Made by a program: the position numbers and the translations under genes. A stretch of 64,000 nucleotides of DNA from Verrucomicrobiales bacterium (GTDB lineage: Bacteria; Verrucomicrobiota; Verrucomicrobiia; Limisphaerales; J093): assembly GCA_015075445.1 (NCBI GenBank), contig JABTUJ010000003.1, forward strand, positions 124,001 through 188,000, in the 5' to 3' direction. Under the pieces are notes generated by a model. The model was not told where the DNA came from and searched no databases. It was given only the letters and a program-made list of their open reading frames with translations. Positions 8,388 through 16,628 of this stretch are shown in pieces. Within the stretch, counting starts at the first letter, position 1, and each line of letters opens with the position of its first letter.

Positions 8388-9515
8388 ATGGACTCTCCGA
8401 AACGCCTCGATTTCTTCGAACGGTACCTCTCCCTGTGGGTGCTGGTCTGCATGGTTGTCGGTGTGGCCTTGGGGCGCCTGGCCCCGGAGGCAACCCGTTG
8501 GCTGAGCCACTGGCAGTTCGGTCAGGACTCGCATGTCAACGTGGTCATCGCCGTGCTCATCTGGCTGATGATCTATCCGATGATGCTCAAGATCGACTTT
8601 GGCGGCATCCGCGCGGTCTTCGCCCGTCCCAAGGGCCTGTTCATCACGCTGTTTGTCAACTGGCTGGTCAAACCCTTCAGCATGGCCCTGCTGGGCTGGC
8701 TTTTCATCACCACCCTGTTTGGCAGGGGGCTTGGCTGGATTGATCAGGAGACCGCCCGCAACTACGTCGCTGGCCTCATCATCTTGGCCGCCGCCCCATG
8801 TACCGCCATGGTTTTTGTCTGGAGCTATCTCACCGAGGGCGACGGTCCGTACACCCTGGCGCAGGTTGCCATCAATGATCTCATCATGGTGTTTGCCTTC
8901 GCCCCGATCGTGATGCTCCTGGTCGGCATCAGCGGCGTGACTATTCCCGGACAGGTGCTCCTGGTTTCCGTGCTGGTGTTCATCGTGATCCCGCTGGCCG
9001 CCGGTTGGATCAGCCGCGTCGTACTGATCAAGTCCCATGGCCTGGCCTGGTTCGAGTCGGTTTTCCTTCCCCGGTTTCGACCGGTAACGGTCGTCGCCCT
9101 GCTGGCCACGCTGGTGCTGATCTTCGCCTTTCAGGCCGAGAATCTGTTGACCAACTGGGGGGCGGTCCTGCTGCTGGCGGTGCCGATCCTGATCCAGGTG
9201 TATTTCAATTCGAGCCTCACCTACGGACTCATGCGGTGGTTCGGGGTGAAACACAGCGTGGCCACACCCGGCGCGCTGATCGGTGCGAGCAACTTCTTTG
9301 AACTCGCCGTCGCCGTCGCCATCACGCTGTTCGGTCCGACCTCGGCGGCGGCGTTGGCCACGGTGGTAGGCGTACTCGTCGAGGTCCCCGTCATGTTGAG
9401 CGTGTGTCGGTTTTGCGTGCGAACGCGGCCCTGGTACGAGCGGGCGGTGGCCGCTGGAGCCGGCTCGCGCCAGCGGGATGCTCGCGGAGACGTATTGGCC
9501 ACGCTTCCTGAGTGA
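8388..9515 (+). CDS. acr3: Arsenite efflux transporter Acr3
   Basis: A 375-residue integral membrane protein of the Acr3 (BART superfamily) type that exports As(III) across the inner membrane. About ten hydrophobic segments can be seen, starting with LWVLVCMVVGVALGRLAP. The essential cysteine of Acr3 lies in the fourth segment, here ILAAAPCTAMVFVWSYL, with PILIQVYFNSSLTYGL further on. The C-terminus extends about 25 polar residues beyond the last helix. It is 63 bp downstream of the FmdB-like gene and is the likely last gene of the first ars operon. It would export arsenite made by ArsC. Confidence 0.95.
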   Translation: MDSPKRLDFFERYLSLWVLVCMVVGVALGRLAPEATRWLSHWQFGQDSHVNVVIAVLIWLMIYPMMLKIDFGGIRAVFARPKGLFITLFVNWLVKPFSMALLGWLFITTLFGRGLGWIDQETARNYVAGLIILAAAPCTAMVFVWSYLTEGDGPYTLAQVAINDLIMVFAFAPIVMLLVGISGVTIPGQVLLVSVLVFIVIPLAAGWISRVVLIKSHGLAWFESVFLPRFRPVTVVALLATLVLIFAFQAENLLTNWGAVLLLAVPILIQVYFNSSLTYGLMRWFGVKHSVATPGALIGASNFFELAVAVAITLFGPTSAAALATVVGVLVEVPVMLSVCRFCVRTRPWYERAVAAGAGSRQRDARGDVLATLPE

Positions 9516-9608
9516 CCGTCCGTGTGCCGTCGTTCGGAAGCTGGCTGCCGTGGGAGAGGATCGAGTTCTGCGTTGCGAGAGGTCCCATGCACGGGTAGCG
9601 TCGGATGC

Positions 9609-9854
9609 ATGAAGTTCCGCGTGTTGATCGAGCCGGACGAAGATGGTGTCTTTGTGGCGGAGTGCCCCGTCCTTCCCGGCTGCATTTCGCAGGGCCAGAC
9701 CCGGGCGGAGGCGGCGGCCAACATCCGCGACGCGATCCAGGGCTACCTCCACAGTCTGGAGAAGCACGGGGAGCCCGTTCCCTCACCCATCACGGAGGAG
9801 ATCGCGAAATTGCCCGCGGAACCCTTCGCGCCCTCATCCGCCAGGCCGGGCTGA
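9609..9854 (+). CDS. hicB: HicB-family antitoxin
   Basis: An 81-residue HicB-type protein starting at ATG 9609. It shows the partial RNase-H fold pattern MKFRVLIEPDEDGVFVAECP, then LPGCISQGQTRAEAAANIRD and AIQGYLHSLEKHG. HicB normally neutralises the HicA mRNA interferase and represses the operon. No intact hicA is beside it. Its last codons read into a different-frame remnant that matches a hicA 3' end (9806-9883). The antitoxin is therefore probably an orphan left after deletion of the toxin. The C-terminal PAEPFAPSSARPG may be a product of that deletion and not native. Confidence 0.8.
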   Translation: MKFRVLIEPDEDGVFVAECPVLPGCISQGQTRAEAAANIRDAIQGYLHSLEKHGEPVPSPITEEIAKLPAEPFAPSSARPG

Positions 9855-9883
9855 CCAGGGAGCAGTTCAGCGTACTGTTGTAG
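9806..9883 (+). pseudogene. hicA: Remnant of hicA 3' end
   Basis: In the frame offset from hicB the sequence encodes EIARGTLRALIRQAGLTREQ and ends FSVLL-stop at 9883. This closely resembles the C-terminus of HicA toxins (a GTLR..LRQAG..xEEFLELL-like pattern). The rest of hicA, including its N-terminal catalytic His region, is absent. The segment overlaps the end of hicB, so a deletion probably joined the two genes. It is too short to be functional. Confidence 0.55.
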
Positions 9884-10106
9884 GCATCGCGGTTCATCCG
9901 ACCGGTTTCACGGGTTCACTACCACCCCCGCAGCCCGTCTCCGCGCCATGGTCCGTGGCGCAGCCGCGCGTCGGCGGCGACGGCGACGCAGCAACCGTGG
10001 CGAGCCCCACATCGACGAGTAGGGTCTATCTTGGGCGGCAGCAGCCGCGACTCATTTGGGACTCCGCGAAAGTGAGAACGGCTGCCGCCGCGGACAAACG
10101 AACCGC

Positions 10107-10131
10107 TTGACACGCTTAGCCACTTGGCTAA
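10107..10131 (+). promoter_or_regulatory. Promoter and ArsR operator of the second ars unit
   Basis: TTGACA (10107-10112) is followed after 3 bp by the palindrome TTAGC-CACTTG-GCTAA (10116-10131). The perfect arms extend inward to TTAGCCA/TGGCTAA. The size and position match the first ars operator, but the half-site differs (TTAGC here, TTCGC there), so the two repressors may have separate specificities. Confidence 0.65.
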
Positions 10132-10144
10132 AAGTCTCCCCGTC

Positions 10145-10456
10145 ATGGTGGCTGCTACGCGAAAAGCCGACTTCGCCCGCTACAAGGCGCAGGCCCAGGT
10201 CCTCAAGGCCCTGGCGCATCCTTCGCGTCTCCTCATGGTCGAGGAGCTCTCCCACGGCGAACGGTGCGTCTGCGAGCTCGCCGGGATGGTGGGAGCTCAG
10301 ATGCCCACCGTGTCGCGTCACCTCGCCCAGCTCAAACACGCCGGGATAGTCGAGGACGACAAGCGCGGCGCCCAGGTGTTTTACCGGCTGAAGACGCCCT
10401 GCGTGATGAACTTCTTCCAGTGCGTGACCTCGGTGCGGGAGAACGCGGACCGGTAA
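10145..10456 (+). CDS. arsR: ArsR-family repressor (second copy)
   Basis: A 103-residue winged-helix regulator. ATG 10145 (MVAATRKADFARYKAQ) is preferred, because the earlier TTG at 10124 lies inside the operator palindrome. The metal sensor is ERCVCELAG with Cys41 and Cys43, and the recognition helix is AQMPTVSRHLAQL. Two more cysteines occur near the C-terminus (KTPCVMNFFQCV), which could add a third ligand. It differs clearly from the first ArsR and has a different operator half-site. It probably controls the ArsP-thioredoxin unit downstream, perhaps in response to methylarsenite; that ligand is inferred from the neighbouring permease. Confidence 0.9.
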   Translation: MVAATRKADFARYKAQAQVLKALAHPSRLLMVEELSHGERCVCELAGMVGAQMPTVSRHLAQLKHAGIVEDDKRGAQVFYRLKTPCVMNFFQCVTSVRENADR

Positions 10457-10495
10457 CCCGGGCGTGCCCCTCTCTTTTTTCCTTTGAGTTACGGT

Positions 10496-10505
10496 TTTAG
10501 CTAAA
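10496..10505 (+). promoter_or_regulatory. Possible second ArsR site before arsP
   Basis: A perfect 10-bp palindrome TTTAGCTAAA lies 28 bp upstream of the arsP start. It contains the TTAGC/GCTAA half-sites of the second arsR operator, but overlapping and without the 6-bp spacer. It may be a degenerate operator or a chance A/T-rich palindrome. Confidence 0.3.
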
Positions 10506-10533
10506 TGCCGAAGACGCGTAGAACGGAAACGAC

Positions 10534-11868
10534 ATGAACGGTGCAGGTACCATGCCCGCTGACCCGGCCCCGGCCCGCCGCGAACTCAAGGTCCTCGGCC
10601 TGTTCGTGGCGGTGTTCGTCGGTCTCTTCTTCCTGCCGGTGGGCCATCCGCGCTTTGACAAGGCGCTCAAGGAGGGGCTCGAGCTGACCAAGTGGTACGC
10701 CCAGGAACATGTCCTGCTCTGTCTGATCCCGGCGTTGTTCATCGCTGGCGGCATCAGCACCTTCGTCAGCCAGGCCGCGGTCATGCGCTACCTGGGACCC
10801 CGGGCCAACAAGGCGATGGCCTACGGGGTGGCCTCGGTGTCGGGCACGATCCTGGCCGTGTGTTCCTGCACGGTCCTGCCGCTGTTCGGGGGCATCTGGA
10901 TGCGCGGAGCCGGGTTGGGGCCGGCCACGGCCTTTCGCTATTCCGGCCCGGCCATCAATGTGCTCGCCCTCGTGATGACCGCCCGGATTCTGGGGCTGGA
11001 GCTGGGCGGGGCGCGCGCGGTGGGGGCGGTGCTGTTCAGCGTGGTGGTGGGCCTGGCCATGCACGGGGTTTTCCGGCGCGAGGAACGGGCCAAGGTCGAA
11101 GCCGCGGCGGAGCTGCCGGAGGTCGAGGTCAAGCGGCCGCTCTGGCAGAACGTGGTGTTCTTTGCCTCGATGGTGGGCTTGCTGGTGTTCGCCAACTGGA
11201 GCCGGCCTGCGGAAGCCACGGGGCTTTGGGCCGGCATCTTCGCCTGGAGATGGCCGGTGACGGGAACGTTCGCGGTGGTGTTGGCGATGGCGCTCGGGCT
11301 GTGGTTCGGGTTTCGGTGGCGGGATCTGGCCCTGGCGGCGGTGCCTGTGGTCCTGCTGAGTCTGGCCTTCTCCCGGGAGCCCCTGATCCCTTTCCTGGCG
11401 GGTTGCGCAGGACTGGTGCTGCTCTGCGCGCGGCATCCGGACGAAGGCCGGGAATGGCTGGACGCCACCTGGACGCTGGCCAAGCAAATCTTCCCGCTGC
11501 TCATCGGGGGGGTGTTCATCTCCGGCATGTTGTTGGGTCGCCCCGGACAGGAGGCCTTGATCCCGTCGGTGTGGGTGAGCGAGTCGGTGGGGGGCAATTC
11601 GCTTCTGGCCAACGTCTTCGCGTCGCTGGTGGGCGCCTTCATGTACTTCGCCACGCTGACCGAGGTGCCGATTCTCCAGGGTCTGCTGGGCTCCGGGATG
11701 GGCAAGGGACCGGCGCTGGCGTTACTGCTGGCAGGCCCTGCCCTTTCGCTGCCGAGCATGCTGGTGCTGCGCAGCATCATGGGCACCCGAAAGGTCGTCG
11801 TCTATGTGGCGCTGGTGGTGGTGATGGCGACGATCTCGGGGTTGGTTTATGGGGCGGTGTTTGGGTGA
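10534..11868 (+). CDS. arsP: ArsP-type permease (DUF318)
   Basis: A 444-residue polytopic membrane protein of the ArsP/DUF318 family. Characterised ArsP proteins export trivalent organoarsenicals such as methylarsenite. The paired cysteines AVCSCTVLPLF in an early helix are characteristic of the family, and FRYSGPAINVLALV follows. A second hydrophobic half ends with ALALLLAGPALSLPSMLVL. Roughly ten to eleven membrane segments are visible. The first ATG (10534) and one at 10552 are both possible. The gene follows the second arsR by about 80 bp. Its TGA stop is embedded in the first GTGANNN heptamer of the array that follows. The partner ArsM in this cluster would make the substrate. Confidence 0.88.
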   Translation: MNGAGTMPADPAPARRELKVLGLFVAVFVGLFFLPVGHPRFDKALKEGLELTKWYAQEHVLLCLIPALFIAGGISTFVSQAAVMRYLGPRANKAMAYGVASVSGTILAVCSCTVLPLFGGIWMRGAGLGPATAFRYSGPAINVLALVMTARILGLELGGARAVGAVLFSVVVGLAMHGVFRREERAKVEAAAELPEVEVKRPLWQNVVFFASMVGLLVFANWSRPAEATGLWAGIFAWRWPVTGTFAVVLAMALGLWFGFRWRDLALAAVPVVLLSLAFSREPLIPFLAGCAGLVLLCARHPDEGREWLDATWTLAKQIFPLLIGGVFISGMLLGRPGQEALIPSVWVSESVGGNSLLANVFASLVGAFMYFATLTEVPILQGLLGSGMGKGPALALLLAGPALSLPSMLVLRSIMGTRKVVVYVALVVVMATISGLVYGAVFG

Positions 11869-12025
11869 GGAGTGAGGCGTGAGGCGTGATTCGTGATTCG
11901 TGATTCGTGATTCGTGATTCGTGAGGCGTGATTCGTGAGGCGTGATTCGTGATTCGTGAGGCGTGAGGCGTGAGGCGTGAGGCGTGATTCGTGAGGCGTG
12001 AGGCGTGAGGCGTGAGGCGTGAGAG
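11865..12025 (+). repeat. GTGANNN heptamer array 1 (23 units)
   Basis: Exactly 23 contiguous 7-bp units of form GTGANNN fill 161 bp with no slippage. The variable triplets in order are GGA, GGC, GGC, TTC x5, GGC, TTC, GGC, TTC x2, GGC x4, TTC, GGC x4, GAG. The first unit overlaps the arsP stop codon. The next gene starts 40 bp after the array. Because 7 is not a multiple of 3, the plus strand has TGA in all three frames while the minus strand stays open. Confidence 0.95.
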
Positions 12026-12065
12026 GGCGATTTGGCGGACTGAGAGAGACGGAAAGTACATCACT

Positions 12066-12326
12066 ATGAACATCCTCGTTATCGGACCGGGCTGCTCGAA
12101 GTGCAAAACCCTGGCGCAATTCACTGAACAAGCCGTCAAGGAACTCGGCGTGACGGCCGAAATCAACAAGGTCACCGACCTCAAACAGATCATGGCGCTG
12201 GGCGTCATGATGACCCCGGCGCTGGCAGTCAATGGCACGGTCAAGTTCGTCGGCAAGGTGCCCAGCGTGGCGGAACTCAAGACGCTGTTGAGCCAGACGG
12301 TCGAGGCCGAGAAGGCGGCGACGTGA
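12066..12326 (+). CDS. Thioredoxin-like redox-active disulfide protein
   Basis: An 86-residue cytoplasmic thioredoxin-fold protein of the redox-active disulfide protein type, often found next to ArsP permeases. It starts at ATG 12066 (MNILVIGPGCSKCKTLAQFT) after a purine-rich GAGAGACGGA. The active CxxC is Cys10-Ser-Lys-Cys13. The cis-proline region is VMMTPALAVNG. The electron source and target are unknown; it could reduce arsenicals or the permease cysteines. The gene lies precisely between heptamer arrays 1 and 2, and its TGA stop forms part of the first unit of array 2. Confidence 0.88.
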   Translation: MNILVIGPGCSKCKTLAQFTEQAVKELGVTAEINKVTDLKQIMALGVMMTPALAVNGTVKFVGKVPSVAELKTLLSQTVEAEKAAT

Positions 12327-12462
12327 GAGGTGATTCGTGAGAGGTGATTCGTGAGAGGTGATTCGTGAGACGTGATTCGTGAGACGTGATTCGTGAGACG
12401 TGATTCGTGAGACGTGATTCGTGAGAGGTGATTCGTGAGAGGTGATTCGTGAGAGGTGATTT
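12323..12462 (+). repeat. GTGANNN heptamer array 2 (20 units)
   Basis: Twenty contiguous 7-bp units (140 bp) start on the stop codon of the thioredoxin-like gene. The triplets alternate: GAG/TTC three times, GAC/TTC four times, GAG/TTC twice, then GAG/TTT, so the effective period is 14 bp. The next gene begins 21 bp later, with its AGGAG-like ribosome site right after the array. Confidence 0.95.
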
Positions 12463-12483
12463 GGAGAGAGCACAGGAGAACGC

Positions 12484-13260
12484 ATGCGCCATCAGAGCAT
12501 CGGATTCATCGGCGGCGGGCGGGTCACGCGGATCATTCTGGAAGGGTGGCAGCGGGCGCAGAAGCTGCCGGCCAAAGTGGTGGTGAGCGATTGCCAGGTG
12601 GAAGCGCTCGCCAGGATCAAGGCCAGGTTCCCAGGCGTGGAGACGGCCGGCTGCAGTGCGGCCGCGGCCGCGCAGGACGTGGTGTTCCTGGCCGTGCATC
12701 CACCCGTGATGGCGGAGATCTGCGCCGGCACTCAGGGCGCGCTCAAGCCCGAGGCCATCGTGGTGTCCCTCGCGCCCAAGTTCACTGTGGCCAAACTTGG
12801 CGAGTTGCTCGGCGGCTTTGTCCGGATTGCCCGGGTGATTCCCAACGCGCCGTCGCTCATGGGTCTGGGGTACAACCCCGTGGCCTTCGGGCCGTCGCTT
12901 CCGCCGAACGACCGGGCGGAGGTCAAGGCTTTGCTTGAACCGCTGGGCGAGTGTCCGGAGGTCCCGGAGGAGAAACTCGAGGCCTACGCGGTGTTGACCG
13001 CGATGGGGCCAACCTACCTCTGGTTCCAACTGCAGGCGCTGCGGGAAATGGCCGCGGACTTCGGACTGAGCGAGGCCGAGATGGCCCCGGCGCTCAAGCG
13101 CACAGTGTGTGGCGCGACGCGCACGTTGCTGGAATCCGGCCTGACACCTGCCGAGGTCATGGACCTCATTCCCGTGAAGCCGCTCGCCGAAATGGAGACT
13201 CAGGTCACCGAGTTGTACCGGACGCGGTTGCCGGGCGTTTACCAGAAGATCCAACCCTGA
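12484..13260 (+). CDS. Pyrroline-5-carboxylate reductase-like protein
   Basis: A 258-residue NADP-binding protein of the ProC family. The Rossmann motif is IGFIGGGRVTRII at the N-terminus. It is followed by VVFLAVHPPVM and the helical dimerisation domain beginning around VLTAMGPTYLW. ProC makes proline from pyrroline-5-carboxylate. The family also contains members of other function, and the first glycine motif here (GGGRVT) differs slightly from the usual GxGNMG. Its place between arsenic and redox genes is unusual and no proline genes are nearby. It starts 21 bp after array 2, with an AGGAG ribosome site. The family is clear; the reaction is not. Confidence 0.75.
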   Translation: MRHQSIGFIGGGRVTRIILEGWQRAQKLPAKVVVSDCQVEALARIKARFPGVETAGCSAAAAAQDVVFLAVHPPVMAEICAGTQGALKPEAIVVSLAPKFTVAKLGELLGGFVRIARVIPNAPSLMGLGYNPVAFGPSLPPNDRAEVKALLEPLGECPEVPEEKLEAYAVLTAMGPTYLWFQLQALREMAADFGLSEAEMAPALKRTVCGATRTLLESGLTPAEVMDLIPVKPLAEMETQVTELYRTRLPGVYQKIQP

Positions 13261-13296
13261 TGTTGTCTCCCTAAATCCTCAAACCTACCCGAGAGC

Positions 13297-13824
13297 ATGA
13301 AGACCCCTCTGAAAATCCTCATCGTCGCTGTTCTGGCCGTGGTGGTCGTGGGAGCCGTTGCGCTGAAGAAGGGCAAGACCCCCGCCGACGCGAACGCCGC
13401 GGCGCCGGTGGCGGCAGCGAGCGTACCGAGCCCAGCACCGGCGGCCGATCCTGCACCAGCGGCCGATCCCCCCCTGGCGACTGAGACCATCGCGGCCGTT
13501 CCCGCGCCCACGGCAAGGCTGCCCCGCCTGGTGGATCTGGGGGCGGACCGCTGCGTCCCCTGCAAGATGATGAAACCGATTCTGGACGAGTTTCAGCGGG
13601 ACTACGCGAACCGGTTTGTCACCGAGTTCATTGACGTCTGGAAGAACCCCGACGCCGGCAAGCGATATGGCATCCGGGTGATCCCCACCCAGATCTTCTA
13701 TGACGCCGAAGGGAACGAACGGTTCCGCCACGAGGGTTTCTACGGTAAGGAGGACATGCTGGCCAAATGGCGCGAGTTGGGTGTGGATCTGCCCGCCGCC
13801 GCGCCCGCCCCAGCCACGAACTGA
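13297..13824 (+). CDS. Membrane-anchored thioredoxin-like protein
   Basis: A 175-residue protein with one N-terminal membrane anchor (LKILIVAVLAVVVVGAVAL). An Ala/Pro-rich linker of about 50 residues follows. The thioredoxin domain has its CxxC at Cys86-Val-Pro-Cys89 (DRCVPCKMMKP) and the cis-proline in IRVIPTQIFYD. The domain should face the periplasm. It is followed after about 70 bp by the octaheme cytochrome, and CcdA is encoded further on. CcdA-type proteins pass electrons to such anchored thioredoxins, so the three may form one chain. Its substrate is not known. Confidence 0.88.
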   Translation: MKTPLKILIVAVLAVVVVGAVALKKGKTPADANAAAPVAAASVPSPAPAADPAPAADPPLATETIAAVPAPTARLPRLVDLGADRCVPCKMMKPILDEFQRDYANRFVTEFIDVWKNPDAGKRYGIRVIPTQIFYDAEGNERFRHEGFYGKEDMLAKWRELGVDLPAAAPAPATN

Positions 13825-13893
13825 CCCGCTGCTCTGCCCGTGATCGGGAGGGAACCGGCTTCCCACCTCAACCTCAGCCCAGCGAATGACACG

Positions 13894-16419
13894 ATGAAAA
13901 CGCCTACTCCCTCTGCTCACGGCCTTCCCGTCGGCTGGCGTCTGGTCCTGGCCGGGGCCGTCGGTTGGACGGGCCTGGTGCTGGGGCGCGCCGCCCTGAC
14001 CCCGACCGGGTCCAAGGTGGCGGAGCCGGCTGCCCGCGCGGTGCGGGTTTGTCCGCCTTACCCACTGAAGGATGAGCAGGGCAACGTGATTGACCCGGTG
14101 CGCGGGATCAATGCCACGGTTCCCTATTCGCCCAAGCAGACCTGTGGCGCACTGGGCTGCCACGACTACGACAAGATCACCGAGGGTTACCACTTCACGC
14201 AGGGCAAGGGCGAGGCCGTGCCCGCGGACATGGCGGCGCGGTACCAGTGGGTGTCCTCGCCCGGCAATTACGGTGGCACGTGGTGTTCGCCGGCGCCCCT
14301 CTATCGCTACCTCGCGGCCAAGACCAACACGTCGGCACTGACCATTGACATGACTTCCGCCACCTTCGTCACCGCCGGCTGTGGCAACTGCCATCCGGGC
14401 GGCGGACCGCTCGAGTATGACCGCGACGGGCGGCGTTACGATGCCTGGATGCAGGATCCGGCCAGCGGGCTGACTCCCGGCGGCGACAATCATTTCGACG
14501 GGGATTACTTCAAGGCGCGCTGGTCGGAGACCGGCGTGGTCGAGGCCGATTGTCTCCTGTGCCATCTGCCCGAGTACGACTTCAAGAAGAGGAACGACCA
14601 GCTCGCCCGACTGAACTTTCGGTGGGCGGCGACCGAAGGGGCTGGCTTCGGCCAGGTCACCGGCATGGTGGCGAGCAACCAGGTGCCGCAGGTCGCCTAC
14701 AACCTGAAGCACTTCGATGCCAGCGGCCAGGTGAAGGTCCGGGTGGTCACCCAGCCCCGCAATGAGACGTGTCTCAACTGCCATGCGCAACCCGGCTGGA
14801 AAAAGCGGGGCGCCGATTACCGCGCGCGGACCGATGTGCATCTCCGCGCCGGGTTGCGCTGCGTGGATTGCCATCCGGCCGGCAGCAACGCCGAGGATCC
14901 GCGCATCCACGGACGCGAGGTGCACCAGTTCGGCAAGGGCGACGATCCGGGCGGGCGGGTGCGCGATGACCTGGACAACACGGTGCGGGATTGCTCGAGT
15001 TGCCACACCACCGGCCAGTTCGGCGCGCCGCTGGCCACGCACCCGTGGTTGCCGCCGTTGCACCTCGAGCGGATCGCGTGTCAGACCTGTCACACCCCGT
15101 TCAAGCAGGTCATGCCCATCCAGGGGCAAGCCAGCGACGTGTTCAATCGCGACGCGTGGATTGACCCGGGCGGCAAGCAGCTCTGGACCTTCTACGGCGT
15201 GGACGGCGCCTATCGCAACCACTACGGCGTTCTCAAAGTCATGGGCTACGACGACAAGCCCACCGAGACCTTCCGACCCGTTCTGGCGGACTACCAGGGC
15301 AAGATCTATCCCGTCAACCGCGTCCACTCGACCTGGCCGGGGATCGAAACGCCCGGGCAACCGGGCCTGATGCAGCCGCGTCCGCCGGACATCCACAAGA
15401 TGTGGAAGGCGCACTTCGACGACCCCAAGCAGTCGCCCGAGCTGGCCCGGATCAAAGACGACGATGGTGATGGCGCCATCGAGATCAACCGCCCGGAGGA
15501 GGTGGATGCGCTGATCGCGGCGGTAGCGCGGCATCTGACCGCTTCGGGCTACGATCTCAACGGCAAACGCGTGGTGTGGGTTTCCAACGAAAGAGTGTAC
15601 TCGTCGGGAACCGAGTATCGCGCCCTGACCAAGGCAGAATGGGAAGCTTCACCCTATGCCAACGTCCACAAGTACAACCACGACATCGCTCCCGCCCGGG
15701 CCGCGCTGGGATCGGGAGGGTGCACAGATTGTCACGCCGCGAAGGCGGACTTCTTCAACCAGGCGGTCCTGCGCACGGCGTTCACGCCGGATGACCAGGA
15801 GCCGCGCTGGGTGCCGAACTACACCATCCTGGGTTACTCGGCGGCGTCGGTGCGGCTGGGGGCGTTCCGCGAGGCGACGTTGAAGCCCGTCCTCTACGCG
15901 CTGCTGGCTTTGCTGGCGGGGTTGCTGGTGATTCTGGGCCTGCGCGAGGTGGCCGTGCGTCATGACGCGGTCGCGCCACCGGCAGCGACCGCGTGGTCCT
16001 GGTTGGCCCTGGCAGCGCTAGTGGTCGGTGGGGTGCTGGTGGCGCGCTCGCCCGAGTTGGCCGAACATATGACGGCGCGGCGATTCAGTCTGGATGCAGG
16101 CCACTTTTGGATCGGTACCGGCATCCTGCTCGTTGGGTTGGTGCTCGCGCTGCAACGGCGCGTCCACGGGGTGGCAGGCGGGACGCCGTCCGGGCTCGCG
16201 GGTTTGATGTGGCTGCTGGTCGTGTTCACGGCGGCGTGTGGAGCGCTGGTTTTGCTCAAGCCTGGCTGGCTGGCGACGCTGACGCGCTGGGCCTACACGG
16301 GCTTTGACGTGGGGTTGGTGTTGTTGGCGCTGGTCAGCGTGCTTGTCCTGCTCGGGCGATTGGGCCGCGCACCGATGTCAGGGGCACGATTCGCGCAGCC
16401 TCAGCCTGCCATGACGTGA
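13894..16419 (+). CDS. Octaheme c-type cytochrome with C-terminal membrane domain
   Basis: An 841-residue protein starting at ATG 13894 with an N-terminal signal anchor (WRLVLAGAVGWTGLVLGRA). Seven CxxCH motifs are visible: CGNCH (about residue 163), CLLCH (220), CLNCH (293), CVDCH (323), CSSCH (367), CQTCH (396) and CTDCH (about 610). An eighth, CGALGCH (84), has a CX4CH spacing. At least four hydrophobic helices fill the last 190 residues, so the hemes face the periplasm from a membrane base. The N-terminal heme part loosely resembles octaheme reductase-type cytochromes, but I cannot assign a known enzyme. Context (ArsP, thioredoxins, CcdA) suggests a redox role, possibly toward arsenicals or sulfur; this is inference. 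Confidence 0.85.
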   Translation: MKTPTPSAHGLPVGWRLVLAGAVGWTGLVLGRAALTPTGSKVAEPAARAVRVCPPYPLKDEQGNVIDPVRGINATVPYSPKQTCGALGCHDYDKITEGYHFTQGKGEAVPADMAARYQWVSSPGNYGGTWCSPAPLYRYLAAKTNTSALTIDMTSATFVTAGCGNCHPGGGPLEYDRDGRRYDAWMQDPASGLTPGGDNHFDGDYFKARWSETGVVEADCLLCHLPEYDFKKRNDQLARLNFRWAATEGAGFGQVTGMVASNQVPQVAYNLKHFDASGQVKVRVVTQPRNETCLNCHAQPGWKKRGADYRARTDVHLRAGLRCVDCHPAGSNAEDPRIHGREVHQFGKGDDPGGRVRDDLDNTVRDCSSCHTTGQFGAPLATHPWLPPLHLERIACQTCHTPFKQVMPIQGQASDVFNRDAWIDPGGKQLWTFYGVDGAYRNHYGVLKVMGYDDKPTETFRPVLADYQGKIYPVNRVHSTWPGIETPGQPGLMQPRPPDIHKMWKAHFDDPKQSPELARIKDDDGDGAIEINRPEEVDALIAAVARHLTASGYDLNGKRVVWVSNERVYSSGTEYRALTKAEWEASPYANVHKYNHDIAPARAALGSGGCTDCHAAKADFFNQAVLRTAFTPDDQEPRWVPNYTILGYSAASVRLGAFREATLKPVLYALLALLAGLLVILGLREVAVRHDAVAPPAATAWSWLALAALVVGGVLVARSPELAEHMTARRFSLDAGHFWIGTGILLVGLVLALQRRVHGVAGGTPSGLAGLMWLLVVFTAACGALVLLKPGWLATLTRWAYTGFDVGLVLLALVSVLVLLGRLGRAPMSGARFAQPQPAMT

Positions 16420-16628
16420 ACCGGACTTGGACGAAGGTGGCGGCCGGTCCGGATGAACGAGCGGGCGGCGAGTCGAGCATGGTGATTGGCCGTTGGCAGG
16501 CGAACCAAGGACTCGATCTGCTGGTCGGTTGCGCCCGCTTCTTCGCCGGGGCTTACGTCCGCGGCACGCGGAGTGACGCCCCGGATGCAAACCGGGCTTT
16601 CGCGCAACTCACGTGGGGGTTTTGAGGC

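Noticed and set aside
11865..12462. CRISPR array
   Set aside because: The repeat unit is 7 bp with no spacers of CRISPR length and no cas genes in the window.
11847..12485. Long minus-strand open frames over the GTGANNN arrays, rich in Ser-Arg-Ile-Thr-His-His
   Set aside because: They follow only from the 7-bp period, which has no stop on that strand. They have no start site, ribosome site or fold pattern.
16416..16625. Short open frame before array 3
   Set aside because: Sixty-nine residues with no recognisable motif, no ribosome site and no support from its neighbours.
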